DNA from: Parablautia intestinalis
Lineage (GTDB): Bacteria > Bacillota > Clostridia > Lachnospirales > Lachnospiraceae
NCBI GenBank assembly: GCA_003612395.1
Contig: RAYQ01000008.1
Coordinates: 62,001 to 126,000 of the forward strand
Reading direction: 5' to 3'
DNA length: 64,000 nucleotides
Part shown: piece by piece, positions 42,355 through 51,206 of the stretch
How the letters are laid out: every line of letters starts with the position of its first letter
Numbering within the stretch: position 1 is the first letter of the stretch
Notes under the pieces: generated by a model
Told to the model about the DNA's origin: nothing
What the model saw: only the letters and a program-made list of their open reading frames with translations
The model's database searches: none
Translations under genes and position numbers: made by a program

Positions 42355-44862
42355 ATGAAGAAAATTGTGTATAAAAGCAGAGCAATTCAGGCGGTGATAT
42401 TGATTGTGGCGGCATGCCTTCTGGTATCTTTGTGGCCGCTTCGGATCTGGCATGAGACGGTGAGCACAGAGGTAATACCGCAGGGGGAAATCTTTTCAGA
42501 GGTGGTTGATGAGGAGAAGACCATTTTGCAGGAAATAGTTGCCCAATATAATCACATGGATACCATAGATGTGTACTTGGATGAAAACAGTCATGGGGAG
42601 ACTTTTTTTCTGCGTATTTTAGATGAGCAGTGGCAGATGGTGTGTGAGGAGGAAACTGCTATTTTACCGGAAAATCTGCCCGGCTTTCAGGAAGTGGTAA
42701 TTGATGTGGATATGGAGGTGGGCAAGACCTATTTTGTAATTCTGCAGGGGGATGAATCGGAGATTTTTAGCGGCTGGGGGCCTGTGCCTGCAGAAAATAC
42801 GCCCTATATGGGGATGCTTTATTATGCGGATTCCTCACAGGAAGGTATGAGCCTTATGGCTCGTTATAATTACAGTATGCCCCTGCGGAAAACATGGGTG
42901 TTTGGGCTTGGCGTTCTGATAGTGGGAATAACTGCTTTTGCTATATTGGGAGTGAGGCTTTGGTATAAGAAAAAAGAAGATAAACTGACTACGGTAGAAA
43001 AGGTTTTTAAGCGGGTTATGAATCCGATTGTGGCTGCCGGGGTTCTTATTTGTATCGGTGCGGTGCTTGCCGGGTACTGCGGAAATTATTTACTGGATAA
43101 CACGGTGTATTTTGTCAGCGTAGTTTTACTGGCGCTTATCCTGTTTTATAGTATTAATCATGACAGGGTAGGACAGCCGCCAATCTTTACGCGGGATTAT
43201 CTCAAAAGTCATTTGGGGGATTTGATTCAGTCTGTGGCAATTGCAGGGGCGGTTGCGGGATGCTGCGAGTATATGAGCGGATTGTATGATATCCATCATA
43301 CGGTGGCGGAGCGCAAGGAAATGCTCTGGTTTTCGCTGGCGGTGCTTGCCATGTTTAAGTGGAAAGAAATTGTAAACGCCTATAACCTGATTTATCTGGG
43401 GGCAGCGGGACTTTGCGGATATCATTATTATCAGATGAATTTAACGGAGGAAATGGACGAGCTTGCGGTGCAGGCACTTAAGTATACGGTGTGGATAGCA
43501 ATACTGCTGGGACTGATTGTAATCCGGACGCTGATCAGGCTGTGCAAAAGGAAACTGACACGGGTGTCTTATGTATATGCCGCTTTGATAACGGTATTTT
43601 TTGCCCTTATTATCATTTTCAGAAATGGAAGATGGTGGAGCGTTGCTCTTGCAGTGGCTTTTGGCCTGTTTTATTTAAACTATGGCATGTGGGAACATAA
43701 GGAAAGGATATTTGTAAATATTGCAAGAGGAATTATCATTCAGTTTATGTGGTCTACAGGCTATGCCCTGCTGCACCGGCCTTATGTGACTTTCCGGAAT
43801 GCAAGATATACCCATATTTTCCATACGGTAACGATTACAGCTTCTTACCTTACAATCGTGGAATGTGCGACGGCGGTCATTCTGCTTTCAAAGCTTCGAA
43901 AAAGCCGTAAGCTGAAGGATTGTTATAAAGAGCTGGTACTCTTTGGCGTGGTTTCCTCCTATATGCTTTTTACTATGTCCAGAACAGCGTTTTTGGCTGT
44001 GGGAATTACGGTTTTGTTTGCCATTGGCATGATGGCAGGCGGAAGAAAACTTAAGTTTCTGAAAAATTATGGAAAAAATCTGGGCATGCTGCTGTTATCG
44101 GTAGCGGTATGCCTGCCGGTGACCTTCACAGTACAGCGAAATATACCTGCTCTTGTAAGCGATCCCTTTCTCTATGAGATAGAGTATTCCATGTACTGCC
44201 CGGAGGATGTGATGCGCGGCAGAAGACTCTGGTCTAAAAATTTTATGCGGGTAGGCCGTTTTATTGACGTGTTTGCAGAGAAAATTTTCAGCATACCGGA
44301 GGGAACCTTTGATATTTATGGTGAGATTGAGGAGTACGAGAGAACTCATAAAGACAGAATCAAAGCGGAAATTCCTGATGAAGCGGAAGATGAGAGCAGG
44401 GCTTTGGAAATTGCGGATAACGTTGAGCTGGTGGCTTCCACAGATTATGTTCCTGAGGGTGTGCCAAAGGAAGCCTTAAAGGATGAGGATTACACCAACG
44501 GCCGTCTGGATATTTTTAAATCTTATCTGGAGCAGCTTAACATGACGGGACATGAAGAGATGGGAGCGGTCCTCAAAAACGGGGAGATTGCAACTCATGC
44601 CCACAATATTTATCTGCAGGTGGCCTATGACCACGGGATACCGGTGGGAATCTTTTTTATCCTGCTGGGGATAGGCACTTTTATCAGAAGCTGTTTGTAT
44701 TATCGAAGGGAAAAGGATAAAATAACTTATGCATCGTTTCCGGCGGTGGTGAGTGTGGCAGTGGCAGTGGCAGGTATGGTGGAATGGATTTTCCATCTGA
44801 GTAATCCCTGTGGTTTGGTGTTGATGCTGGCGGTTACTCCCCTTATATTTCGGGAAAGCTAA
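42355..44862 (+). CDS. Wzy/WaaL-like O-antigen polymerase or ligase
   Basis: A large membrane protein (835 aa) with about 12-13 hydrophobic segments. It carries the Wzy_C-type signature EIATHAHNIYLQVAYDHGIP near residue 742, containing the conserved H-x-H-N, inside the last long external loop. The N-terminal 200 residues form an extra, mostly soluble beta-rich domain after the first helix (DTIDVYLDENSHGETFFLRI). The family polymerises lipid-linked repeat units, or ligates a glycan to lipid or protein; sequence cannot distinguish these. Start at 42355 is preferred, with AGAGGT upstream; ATG at 42325 lies almost on the predicted transcription start. Confidence 0.75.
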   Translation: MKKIVYKSRAIQAVILIVAACLLVSLWPLRIWHETVSTEVIPQGEIFSEVVDEEKTILQEIVAQYNHMDTIDVYLDENSHGETFFLRILDEQWQMVCEEETAILPENLPGFQEVVIDVDMEVGKTYFVILQGDESEIFSGWGPVPAENTPYMGMLYYADSSQEGMSLMARYNYSMPLRKTWVFGLGVLIVGITAFAILGVRLWYKKKEDKLTTVEKVFKRVMNPIVAAGVLICIGAVLAGYCGNYLLDNTVYFVSVVLLALILFYSINHDRVGQPPIFTRDYLKSHLGDLIQSVAIAGAVAGCCEYMSGLYDIHHTVAERKEMLWFSLAVLAMFKWKEIVNAYNLIYLGAAGLCGYHYYQMNLTEEMDELAVQALKYTVWIAILLGLIVIRTLIRLCKRKLTRVSYVYAALITVFFALIIIFRNGRWWSVALAVAFGLFYLNYGMWEHKERIFVNIARGIIIQFMWSTGYALLHRPYVTFRNARYTHIFHTVTITASYLTIVECATAVILLSKLRKSRKLKDCYKELVLFGVVSSYMLFTMSRTAFLAVGITVLFAIGMMAGGRKLKFLKNYGKNLGMLLLSVAVCLPVTFTVQRNIPALVSDPFLYEIEYSMYCPEDVMRGRRLWSKNFMRVGRFIDVFAEKIFSIPEGTFDIYGEIEEYERTHKDRIKAEIPDEAEDESRALEIADNVELVASTDYVPEGVPKEALKDEDYTNGRLDIFKSYLEQLNMTGHEEMGAVLKNGEIATHAHNIYLQVAYDHGIPVGIFFILLGIGTFIRSCLYYRREKDKITYASFPAVVSVAVAVAGMVEWIFHLSNPCGLVLMLAVTPLIFRES

Positions 44863-44867
44863 AAGAG

Positions 44868-46787
44868 ATGAAGCTGCCGCAAAAAGAGACGGCGGTTATA
44901 ATGGGGATGAGAATGATGAACAAGGAAAAGAAAAGAACCCCTTTTAATGTAAAAATATTTTACAGAAGGACCTGTTTGATTATTTATGACGTGATCAGCG
45001 TTATTTTAGCCAGCTATGTGGCGCTTTTGATGCGTTATAATTTTGATTTGTCGCAGATACCGGAACACTTTTTAAACCCGGTGAGCAGATTTTTACCGAT
45101 CAATATTATTATTACCCTTCTTGTTCTGTATCTGTTTCGAATGTACAGCAGCCTTTGGGCATTTGCCGGAGAGACAGAGCTTCAGAATCTGGTTATGGCA
45201 AGCGTTGTATCGTCCATAGCCCAGGCGGTGGGAATTCAGTTTTTCAAGGCGCCGGGGGAACAGGCTGTTCCAAGCAGCTACTATTTTCTGTACGTCTTTT
45301 TGCTGATCAGCTTTATTTTCGGAAGCCGTTTTTCCTATCGGTTTTTCAGAAGTTTAAAGCACCGCCAGCAGAACAAAAATAACAGCATTTCCGTTATGGT
45401 TATCGGAGCGGGGGAGGCGGCTAACCTGATTATCAAGGAAATTGTAAACAGCAATTTTTCCACGATGGTTATCCGCTGCATTATTGACGATGATAAGGGA
45501 AAATGGGGGAGATTTATTCAGGGTATCAAAGTTGCAGGGGGAAGAGAAAGAATTGTTGAGTGTGCGGATATCTATGACATTGACGAGATCATCATTGCCA
45601 TGCCTTCCATCTCGAGGGTGGAGATGTCCGCTATATTAGATATCTGTAAGGAGACAAGCTGTAAGCTCCGCTCCCTTCCCGGAATGTACCAGTTGGTAAA
45701 CGGGGAGGTCAGTGTCAGCAAGCTGCGGGACGTGGAGGTTGAGGATCTCCTGGGAAGAGAGCCTATAGAAGTGGATTTAGACTCTATTTTGGGCTATGTA
45801 AAAGGGAAAAAGGTACTGGTAACAGGCGGCGGCGGTTCTATTGGAAGCGAACTTTGTCGGCAGATTGCTTCTCACCACCCGGCACAGCTGATTATTCTGG
45901 ATATTTATGAAAACAGTGTCTATGATGTGCAGCAGGAGCTTTTAACCAGGTATCCCGATCTTTCTCTGACGGTGCTTATTGCATCGGTCCGCAATACAAA
46001 CCGTATGAACTGGATTTTTGAGCACTATAAACCGGATATCGTGTATCATGCGGCAGCCCATAAGCATGTGCCGCTTATGGAAGGCAGTCCCAATGAGGCG
46101 GTTAAAAATAATGTATTCGGAACCTGGAAAACAGCACAGGCAGCAGCTATGAACGATGTAAAACGGTTTGTAATGATTTCCACGGACAAGGCAGTAAACC
46201 CGACCAATATTATGGGGGCCAGCAAGAGGATCTGCGAGATGATTATTCAGACTTTTAACAAGCACTACGATACGGAATTTGTGGCAGTGCGTTTCGGAAA
46301 TGTGCTTGGGAGCAACGGCAGCGTGATTCCTCTGTTTAAAAAGCAGATTATGGCGGGAGGACCGGTGACAGTCACCCACCCTGATATTATCCGGTATTTT
46401 ATGACCATACCGGAGGCGGTTTCACTGGTGCTGCAGGCGGGGGCTTATGCCAAGGGCGGCGAAATCTTTGTGCTGGATATGGGAAAACCTGTAAAAATTC
46501 TGGATCTGGCCAAAAATTTAATCCGTCTGTCAGGTTATCGGGTGGATGAGGATATTAAAATTGAGTTTACCGGCCTGCGTCCCGGCGAAAAGCTGTACGA
46601 GGAGCTTATGATGGCGGAGGAAGGAATGACGGGAACCAAAAATAAACTGATTTATATCGGGAAACCGATTGAAATTAATGAAATGAAATTTTTTGTCCAG
46701 CTGAAAAATTTAAAAGAGGCGTCCACCAATGAGAACAGTGATATCCGGCCGCTGATTAAGGAAATCGTGCCAACCTATCACTACTAA
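44868..46787 (+). CDS. pglF: PglF/WbpM-like membrane UDP-GlcNAc 4,6-dehydratase
   Basis: Converts UDP-GlcNAc to the UDP-4-keto-6-deoxy sugar, first step to a 2,4-diamino-trideoxy sugar. The 639-aa protein has four membrane helices (residues about 28-165), a first Rossmann-like domain (VMVIGAGEAANLIIKEI near 180), and the extended SDR domain: VLVTGGGGSIGSELCRQI near 318, YHAAAHKHVPLMEGSP near 388, and MISTDKAVNPTNIMGASKR near 440. The usual SDR tyrosine is a methionine (M-x-x-x-K), as in the retaining PglF/WbpM/CapD enzymes. Start 44868 is used although ATG codons at 44904-44913 are alternatives. Confidence 0.9.
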   Translation: MKLPQKETAVIMGMRMMNKEKKRTPFNVKIFYRRTCLIIYDVISVILASYVALLMRYNFDLSQIPEHFLNPVSRFLPINIIITLLVLYLFRMYSSLWAFAGETELQNLVMASVVSSIAQAVGIQFFKAPGEQAVPSSYYFLYVFLLISFIFGSRFSYRFFRSLKHRQQNKNNSISVMVIGAGEAANLIIKEIVNSNFSTMVIRCIIDDDKGKWGRFIQGIKVAGGRERIVECADIYDIDEIIIAMPSISRVEMSAILDICKETSCKLRSLPGMYQLVNGEVSVSKLRDVEVEDLLGREPIEVDLDSILGYVKGKKVLVTGGGGSIGSELCRQIASHHPAQLIILDIYENSVYDVQQELLTRYPDLSLTVLIASVRNTNRMNWIFEHYKPDIVYHAAAHKHVPLMEGSPNEAVKNNVFGTWKTAQAAAMNDVKRFVMISTDKAVNPTNIMGASKRICEMIIQTFNKHYDTEFVAVRFGNVLGSNGSVIPLFKKQIMAGGPVTVTHPDIIRYFMTIPEAVSLVLQAGAYAKGGEIFVLDMGKPVKILDLAKNLIRLSGYRVDEDIKIEFTGLRPGEKLYEELMMAEEGMTGTKNKLIYIGKPIEINEMKFFVQLKNLKEASTNENSDIRPLIKEIVPTYHY

Positions 46788-46799
46788 AGCAGTTAAGAG

Positions 46800-46850
46800 A
46801 AATCATCTCTCGAAGAATCGCCCCAGGGCGATTCTTCTGAAATGGTTCAT
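46800..46850 (+). repeat. Palindromic intergenic element, copy 2
   Basis: Perfect 11-bp hairpin GAAGAATCGCC (46812-46822) / GGCGATTCTTC (46827-46837), with AAATCATCTC before and TGAAATGGTTCAT after, closely matching 32804-32852. No T tract. Confidence 0.65.
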
Positions 46851-46906
46851 GTATTGTTTGTGCCGCAAGGCGGTATGTTTGAAAGTGTGAAGAAAGGAGC
46901 TGGAAT

Positions 46907-48058
46907 ATGGCAGGAAAAAAAATATATTTGTCTTCTCCTACTATGCATGGGGAGGAGCAGGAATTCATTAAGGAGGCTTTTGATACGAACTGGGTAGCGC
47001 CTCTTGGCCCTAATGTGAATGCCTTTGAGAAGGAGCTTGCAGATTATGTGGGGATTTCCCACGCATCTGCGTTAAGCTCAGGAACTGCGGCAATCCATCT
47101 GGCTCTTAAAATTTTAGGAATTGATCAGGGGGATCTTGTATTTGTTCCTACGCTGACTTTCAGTGCCACTTGTAATCCGGTGGTATACGAAAAGGCTGTG
47201 CCTGTGTTCATTGATTCGGAGAAGGATACCTGGAACATGGATCCAAAGGCGTTAAGGAAGGCTTTTGAAAAATATCCTGATGTAAAGGCTGTGATTGTGG
47301 TGCACTTATACGGTACACCGGCGAAACTGGATGAAATAATGGAGATCTGCAAAGAGCATCGAGTACCGTTAATTGAGGATGCGGCAGAGTCCCTTGGCAG
47401 CACTTATAAGGGAAAGCATACGGGAACTATTGGGGATATTGGGATTTATTCTTTCAATGGAAATAAGATTATTACCACATCCGGAGGGGGAATGATGGTC
47501 TCGGATAAGGAGGAGTTTACGAAGAAGGCCACCTTTCTGGCTACCCAGGCCAGGGATCTGGCAAGGCATTACCAGCATTCCCATATCGGGTATAATTACA
47601 GGATGAGCAATATTGTGGCGGGCGTAGGCAGGGGACAGCTTTTGCACTTAGAAGAACATAAGGCGCAGAAAAAGGCTCTTTACAGGCAGTATGAAGAGGC
47701 TTTTGCGGATATACCGGAAATCACCTTGAATCCTTTAAACGGGGATGGAGATGCCAACTGCTGGCTTACCTGCATGACCATTGCGCCGGAAAGCAGTGTG
47801 ACGCCCAATCAGATAATGGATGCGCTGGAGGAGCAGAATATAGAATCCCGCCCTATCTGGAAACCCATGCATCTGCAGCCGGTATTTGCAGAGTATGATT
47901 TCATAACCGTAATGGAGAACGGATGTGGGGAAGAAGTGCAGGAAAGCGTTTCGGAGGATGTTTTTAACAGGGGATTTTGTCTGCCAAGTGATATCAAAAA
48001 TACGCCGGAGGATATGGAGCTTATCATAAACACCGTAAGGAAATGTTTTGGGAGATAA
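46907..48058 (+). CDS. pglE: PglE-like UDP-4-amino-sugar aminotransferase
   Basis: Aminates C4 of the PglF product. The 383-aa DegT-family protein begins MAGKKIYLSSPTMHGEEQEF, with NWVAPLGPNVNAFEKELADY near residue 28, ALSSGTAAIHLALK near 55 and the PLP lysine in YSFNGNKIITTSGGG near 183, matching PglE. AAGGAGCTGGAAT precedes the start. Follows PglF after 119 bases that carry a palindromic element. A sugar aminotransferase of another type (for example for perosamine) is possible, but pglF and pglC neighbours support the call. Confidence 0.87.
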   Translation: MAGKKIYLSSPTMHGEEQEFIKEAFDTNWVAPLGPNVNAFEKELADYVGISHASALSSGTAAIHLALKILGIDQGDLVFVPTLTFSATCNPVVYEKAVPVFIDSEKDTWNMDPKALRKAFEKYPDVKAVIVVHLYGTPAKLDEIMEICKEHRVPLIEDAAESLGSTYKGKHTGTIGDIGIYSFNGNKIITTSGGGMMVSDKEEFTKKATFLATQARDLARHYQHSHIGYNYRMSNIVAGVGRGQLLHLEEHKAQKKALYRQYEEAFADIPEITLNPLNGDGDANCWLTCMTIAPESSVTPNQIMDALEEQNIESRPIWKPMHLQPVFAEYDFITVMENGCGEEVQESVSEDVFNRGFCLPSDIKNTPEDMELIINTVRKCFGR

Positions 48059-48061
48059 GAT

Positions 48062-48103
48062 TGAAAAATCAGCCGGGCGTCTGATTTTATCAATCACAAA
48101 TTT
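48062..48103 (+). repeat. 42-bp direct repeat, copy 1
   Basis: Contains the hairpin AAAATCAG (48065-48072) / CTGATTTT (48081-48088) closed by an outer GATTG (48059-48063) / CAATC (48091-48095). The copy at 48151 differs at one position. Confidence 0.85.
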
Positions 48104-48150
48104 GTGCCCCGGCCCAAATTTGCGGGCTATCGGAGGCATGAAGGTTAGGG

Positions 48151-48192
48151 TGAAAAATCAGCCGGGCGTCTGATTTTATCAATTACAAATTT
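48151..48192 (+). repeat. 42-bp direct repeat, copy 2
   Basis: Identical to 48062-48103 at 41 of 42 positions, 89 bases downstream. Between the copies lies GGAGGCATGAAGGTTAGGGTG (48133-48152), which resembles the start region of the CotH gene (28863-28877); the frame it opens closes within the second copy. Confidence 0.85.
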
Positions 48193-48225
48193 ACAGGCCG
48201 GGAAGGGAGCATGGTTATTAATATG
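48188..48225 (+). repeat. Recurrent start cassette, copy 2
   Basis: AAATTTACAGGCCGGGAAGG then GAGCATGGTTATTAATATG. Matches the cassette at 15103-15135 almost exactly except for a three-base insertion before the second ATG. Confidence 0.7.
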
Positions 48226-48855
48226 TACGAAAGGTATATAAAAAGACTGCTGGATATTATCATTTCATTGTGCGGGATTATTCTGCTCTCCCCTGTTTAT
48301 TTCATACTGGTTATTCTTGTCAGAAAAAAGCTGGGCAGCCCGGTTTTATTTACCCAGGAAAGACCGGGAAAGGATGAGAAGATATTTAAGCTGTATAAAT
48401 TCCGGTCCATGACGGATGCAAGGGATGAGAAGGGAAATCTGCTGCCGGATGAAAAAAGGCTCCCGCCCTTTGGGAAAAAGCTTCGTTCTACCAGCCTGGA
48501 CGAGCTGCCGGAGCTGTTTAATATTTTAAAAGGGGAAATGAGCGTCATCGGACCAAGGCCCCTTCTGGTGAAGTATCTGCCTCTTTATAATGACTTTCAA
48601 AAGCACAGGCATGATGTGCGGCCGGGTCTTACGGGGCTGGCACAGATCAATGGAAGAAATGCGATTACATGGGAAAAGAAATTTGAGTATGATGTGGAGT
48701 ATGTAGGTAATATTTCCTTTGGGCTGGACTTAAAAATTTTTTTCAGTACGGTCAGGGCAGTGCTGAAAAGAGAAGGGATCAGCAGTGAGACGGATGCCAC
48801 TATGGAAGCCTTTAAGGGAACACCTTCGAAGGAAGAAAAAGAAGTAAAGGCTTAA
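48223..48855 (+). CDS. pglC: PglC-like undecaprenyl-phosphate sugar-1-phosphate transferase
   Basis: Starts the lipid-linked glycan by moving a phosphosugar (likely diNAcBac-type) onto undecaprenyl phosphate. The 210-aa protein has one N-terminal hydrophobic re-entrant segment ([20 protein letters not shown]), then [20 protein letters not shown] near residue 41, the catalytic acid pair in [14 protein letters not shown] near 88, [13 protein letters not shown] near 108 and [16 protein letters not shown] near 130. These are the PglC monotopic-PGT motifs. The start is ambiguous between 48223 and the in-frame ATG 12 bases upstream in the recurring start cassette; homologues support the inner one. 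Confidence 0.9.
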   Translation: MYERYIKRLLDIIISLCGIILLSPVYFILVILVRKKLGSPVLFTQERPGKDEKIFKLYKFRSMTDARDEKGNLLPDEKRLPPFGKKLRSTSLDELPELFNILKGEMSVIGPRPLLVKYLPLYNDFQKHRHDVRPGLTGLAQINGRNAITWEKKFEYDVEYVGNISFGLDLKIFFSTVRAVLKREGISSETDATMEAFKGTPSKEEKEVKA

Positions 48856-48887
48856 CCGCAAAAAGCAGTGCAGAAATGGAGTGAAAT

Positions 48888-49910
48888 ATGAATTTACAGG
48901 CAAATAAGGATGCAGGGATAAATTTATTGTTTTGCAGTGTGGGAAGAAGATGTGAGCTGTTAAAGGATTTCAGGAAAACACTGGGGGACGGCGTAAAGAT
49001 TGTGGTTACTGACAACAGCGAAGTAGCTCCGGCCATGGCCTTTGCAGACAGAGCCTATCAGGTTCCGCTGATTACTGCCCCGGAGTATATTCCCATGATT
49101 TTAGAAATATGTAAAAAAGAAAATATTCATGGGGTGACTACCCTGATTGATCCTGAGATCGCCCTGCTAGCAGAGCACCGCGGGGAGTTTGAGGCTTTGG
49201 GCGTTGTGGTTTTCGCGCCATACAGCGAAACGGCAAAGCTTTGCTTTAATAAATATGAAATGTTCCGGTTCCTGACTGAGCATAAGATCAATACGGTAAA
49301 AACTTATGGAAACTATGAAGAATTTTTATCCGCTTACGAAAAGGGAGAGATTTGCCTGCCCGTATTTGTAAAGCCGAGAACGGGAAGCGGAAGCGTGGGT
49401 GCCAGAAAAATCGAAACCCTTGCATTGCTAAAGCAGGTGACGGATGCAGATGAGAGTCTGATTATCCAGGAGCTTATGACAGGAGCGGATTTGGATGCCG
49501 ATGTCTATGTGGATACGGTAAGCCATAAGCCGGTGGCCATTTTTTCAAAGCGTAAGCTTTCCACAACCATAGGAGGGGCCAACAAGACAATTTCCTTTAA
49601 GGATGAGAGGCTGTTTGATTTTATCAAAAAGGCATTAGGGACTATGGAGTTTAACGGGCCTCTTGACATGGATTTTTTTTATCAGGACGGAAAGTACTAT
49701 CTTTCGGAGATTAATCCCAGGTTTGGAGGCGCTTACCTTCATGCCTATGGGGCCGGAGTGGATTTTATTAAGCTGATCAGGGAAAATATAAAAGGAAATG
49801 AAAATCCGGAGCAGATTGGCAATTATGACGAAGATGTGGTGATGATGATGTATGACAGTGTCGTCATCCGCAAAAAAAGTGAGATAGAAGCAGCGATTGC
49901 CGGTTTATAA
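48888..49910 (+). CDS. ATP-grasp ligase in place of PglD
   Basis: A 340-aa ATP-grasp (CarB-like) enzyme. The pre-ATP-grasp domain has NLLFCSVGRRCELLKDFRKT near residue 12; the ATP-binding part has FVKPRTGSGSVGARKIETLA near 162, IQELMTGADLDADVYVD near 195, and the metal-binding DMDFFYQDGKYYLSEINPRF near 262. It lies directly downstream of pglC, where a hexapeptide acetyltransferase (PglD) is usually found, and no such acetyltransferase exists in the window. It may couple a carboxylic acid, perhaps an amino acid, to the C4 amine of the PglE product. Family is firm; substrate is inference. GGAGTGAAAT supports the start. Confidence 0.8.
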   Translation: MNLQANKDAGINLLFCSVGRRCELLKDFRKTLGDGVKIVVTDNSEVAPAMAFADRAYQVPLITAPEYIPMILEICKKENIHGVTTLIDPEIALLAEHRGEFEALGVVVFAPYSETAKLCFNKYEMFRFLTEHKINTVKTYGNYEEFLSAYEKGEICLPVFVKPRTGSGSVGARKIETLALLKQVTDADESLIIQELMTGADLDADVYVDTVSHKPVAIFSKRKLSTTIGGANKTISFKDERLFDFIKKALGTMEFNGPLDMDFFYQDGKYYLSEINPRFGGAYLHAYGAGVDFIKLIRENIKGNENPEQIGNYDEDVVMMMYDSVVIRKKSEIEAAIAGL

Positions 49911-49944
49911 CAGCAAAGACCAGCACAGGCATGGGGATATGCGT

Positions 49945-51045
49945 ATGAAAATTTTAGTTCTGAGCAATTATGCAAATGGATTGTTCCTTTTCAGGAAAGA
50001 GGTGCTGCAGGCCTTTCAAAGGCAGGGGTATGAGACTGTGATATCCGTGCCTTATGATGAAAACTGCAGAAAGCTGGAAGATATGGGCTTTTTGGTGCTC
50101 CCAACGGAATTTGAGCGCAGGGGCAGCAATCCGGTCCATGACTTTAAGCTTTTTTTAAAATATATGAAGCTTTTAAAGGAACAAAGGCCGGATGTGGTGC
50201 TGACCTATACCATCAAACCTAATCTTTACGGCGGCCTGGCATGCAGAATAAAGAGAATACCTTATTTTGTAAACATCACAGGACTTGGGACGGCAGTGGA
50301 AAAGCAGGGCCTGATGGGCAGGGCGCTGATTGCTTTTTACCGGGTGGCAGTACAAAAGGCGGCCTGTGTTTTTTTTCAAAATGAAGGAAATAAGCAGTTT
50401 ATGCTTGAACATGGCGTGGGAAAGAAAAGGAACAGGCTTTTGCCGGGATCCGGCGTGAATCTGCAGGAGCATCCTTACGAAAGTTATCCTTGTGAGGATG
50501 AGGGGATTATATTTCTGGCAGTATTGCGGATCATGAAAGATAAGGGTATTGAGGAATATCTGACTGCGGCGCAGCAGATTGGGAAGGAATTTCCGGAAAG
50601 CCGCTTTTACCTTGCAGGGGAATACGAGCAGGAGAGTAAAAAGGATTATGAGCCATGGATTCAAAGGCTTTCGGATGAAGGAAAGCTGAAATACTTCGGG
50701 CATATTGACAATGTGCCGGAGGTGATGGCAAAGAGCCATGTGATCGTTCATCCTTCCTACCATGAGGGACTTTCCAATGTGCTGCTTGAGGCGGCCGCCT
50801 GCGGCAGGCCGGTGCTTGCCAGCGATGTGCCGGGATGCCGCGAGACGTTGCAAAACGGATTAAGCGGGCTGACTTTTCCTGCAAAGGATGCCCGGGGACT
50901 TACACAGGCGATGAAAACCATTTTAAGCTATTCGAAATCCGACCGCCAAGAGATGGGAATCCGGGGCCGGGAGTATGTGGAAGAAGTGTTTGACCGCCAA
51001 AAGGTTATTGGGATTTATCTGGAGGAAATTGGTAAAAGTCTGTAA
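49945..51045 (+). CDS. PglA-like family 4 glycosyltransferase
   Basis: Retaining GT-B enzyme of 366 aa that probably adds the second sugar onto Und-PP-diNAcBac-type lipid. It starts MKILVLSNYANGLFLFRKEV, matching PglA/GT4 enzymes of this pathway, has LTYTIKPNLYGGLACRIKRI near residue 88, and the C-terminal E-x7-E motif HEGLSNVLLEAAACGRPVLA near 270. The start at 49945 is preferred because GGGGA precedes it by 7 bases. It follows the ATP-grasp gene and ends this unit before a promoter at 51085. Confidence 0.85.
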   Translation: MKILVLSNYANGLFLFRKEVLQAFQRQGYETVISVPYDENCRKLEDMGFLVLPTEFERRGSNPVHDFKLFLKYMKLLKEQRPDVVLTYTIKPNLYGGLACRIKRIPYFVNITGLGTAVEKQGLMGRALIAFYRVAVQKAACVFFQNEGNKQFMLEHGVGKKRNRLLPGSGVNLQEHPYESYPCEDEGIIFLAVLRIMKDKGIEEYLTAAQQIGKEFPESRFYLAGEYEQESKKDYEPWIQRLSDEGKLKYFGHIDNVPEVMAKSHVIVHPSYHEGLSNVLLEAAACGRPVLASDVPGCRETLQNGLSGLTFPAKDARGLTQAMKTILSYSKSDRQEMGIRGREYVEEVFDRQKVIGIYLEEIGKSL

Positions 51046-51084
51046 CGAAACGCGGCCCGGATTTTGGCAGAAAAACAAAACGGA

Positions 51085-51114
51085 TTAACAAATGATCTGC
51101 ATTTATGCTATAAT
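51085..51114 (+). promoter_or_regulatory. Strong promoter for the UDP-GalNAcA block
   Basis: -35 TTAACA (51085-51090), 18-bp spacer, TGC then consensus -10 TATAAT (51109-51114), an extended -10 element. Start near 51121, followed by a GC-rich stem-prone leader (CGGCG 51127 / CGCCG 51142). Confidence 0.75.
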
Positions 51115-51180
51115 GGGATAGCGGTCCGGCGTTTGCGGCCCCGCCGCGGCTGAAATCAGAGTAATGATATACCGGATAAC

Positions 51181-51206
51181 AGGGAAGGAGTATGGTTATT
51201 GAGATG
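51181..51206 (+). repeat. Recurrent start cassette, copy 3 (partial)
   Basis: AGGGAAGGAGTATGGTTATT then GAGATG. Shares the ribosome site and in-frame ATG GTT ATT NNN ATG with 48205-48225 and 53630-53652, but lacks the AAATTTGCAGGCC part. Confidence 0.5.

Noticed and set aside
44868..46787. PseB for the Pse pathway
   Set aside because: It is a long membrane-bound PglF type with Met at the Tyr site, so it is a retaining dehydratase.
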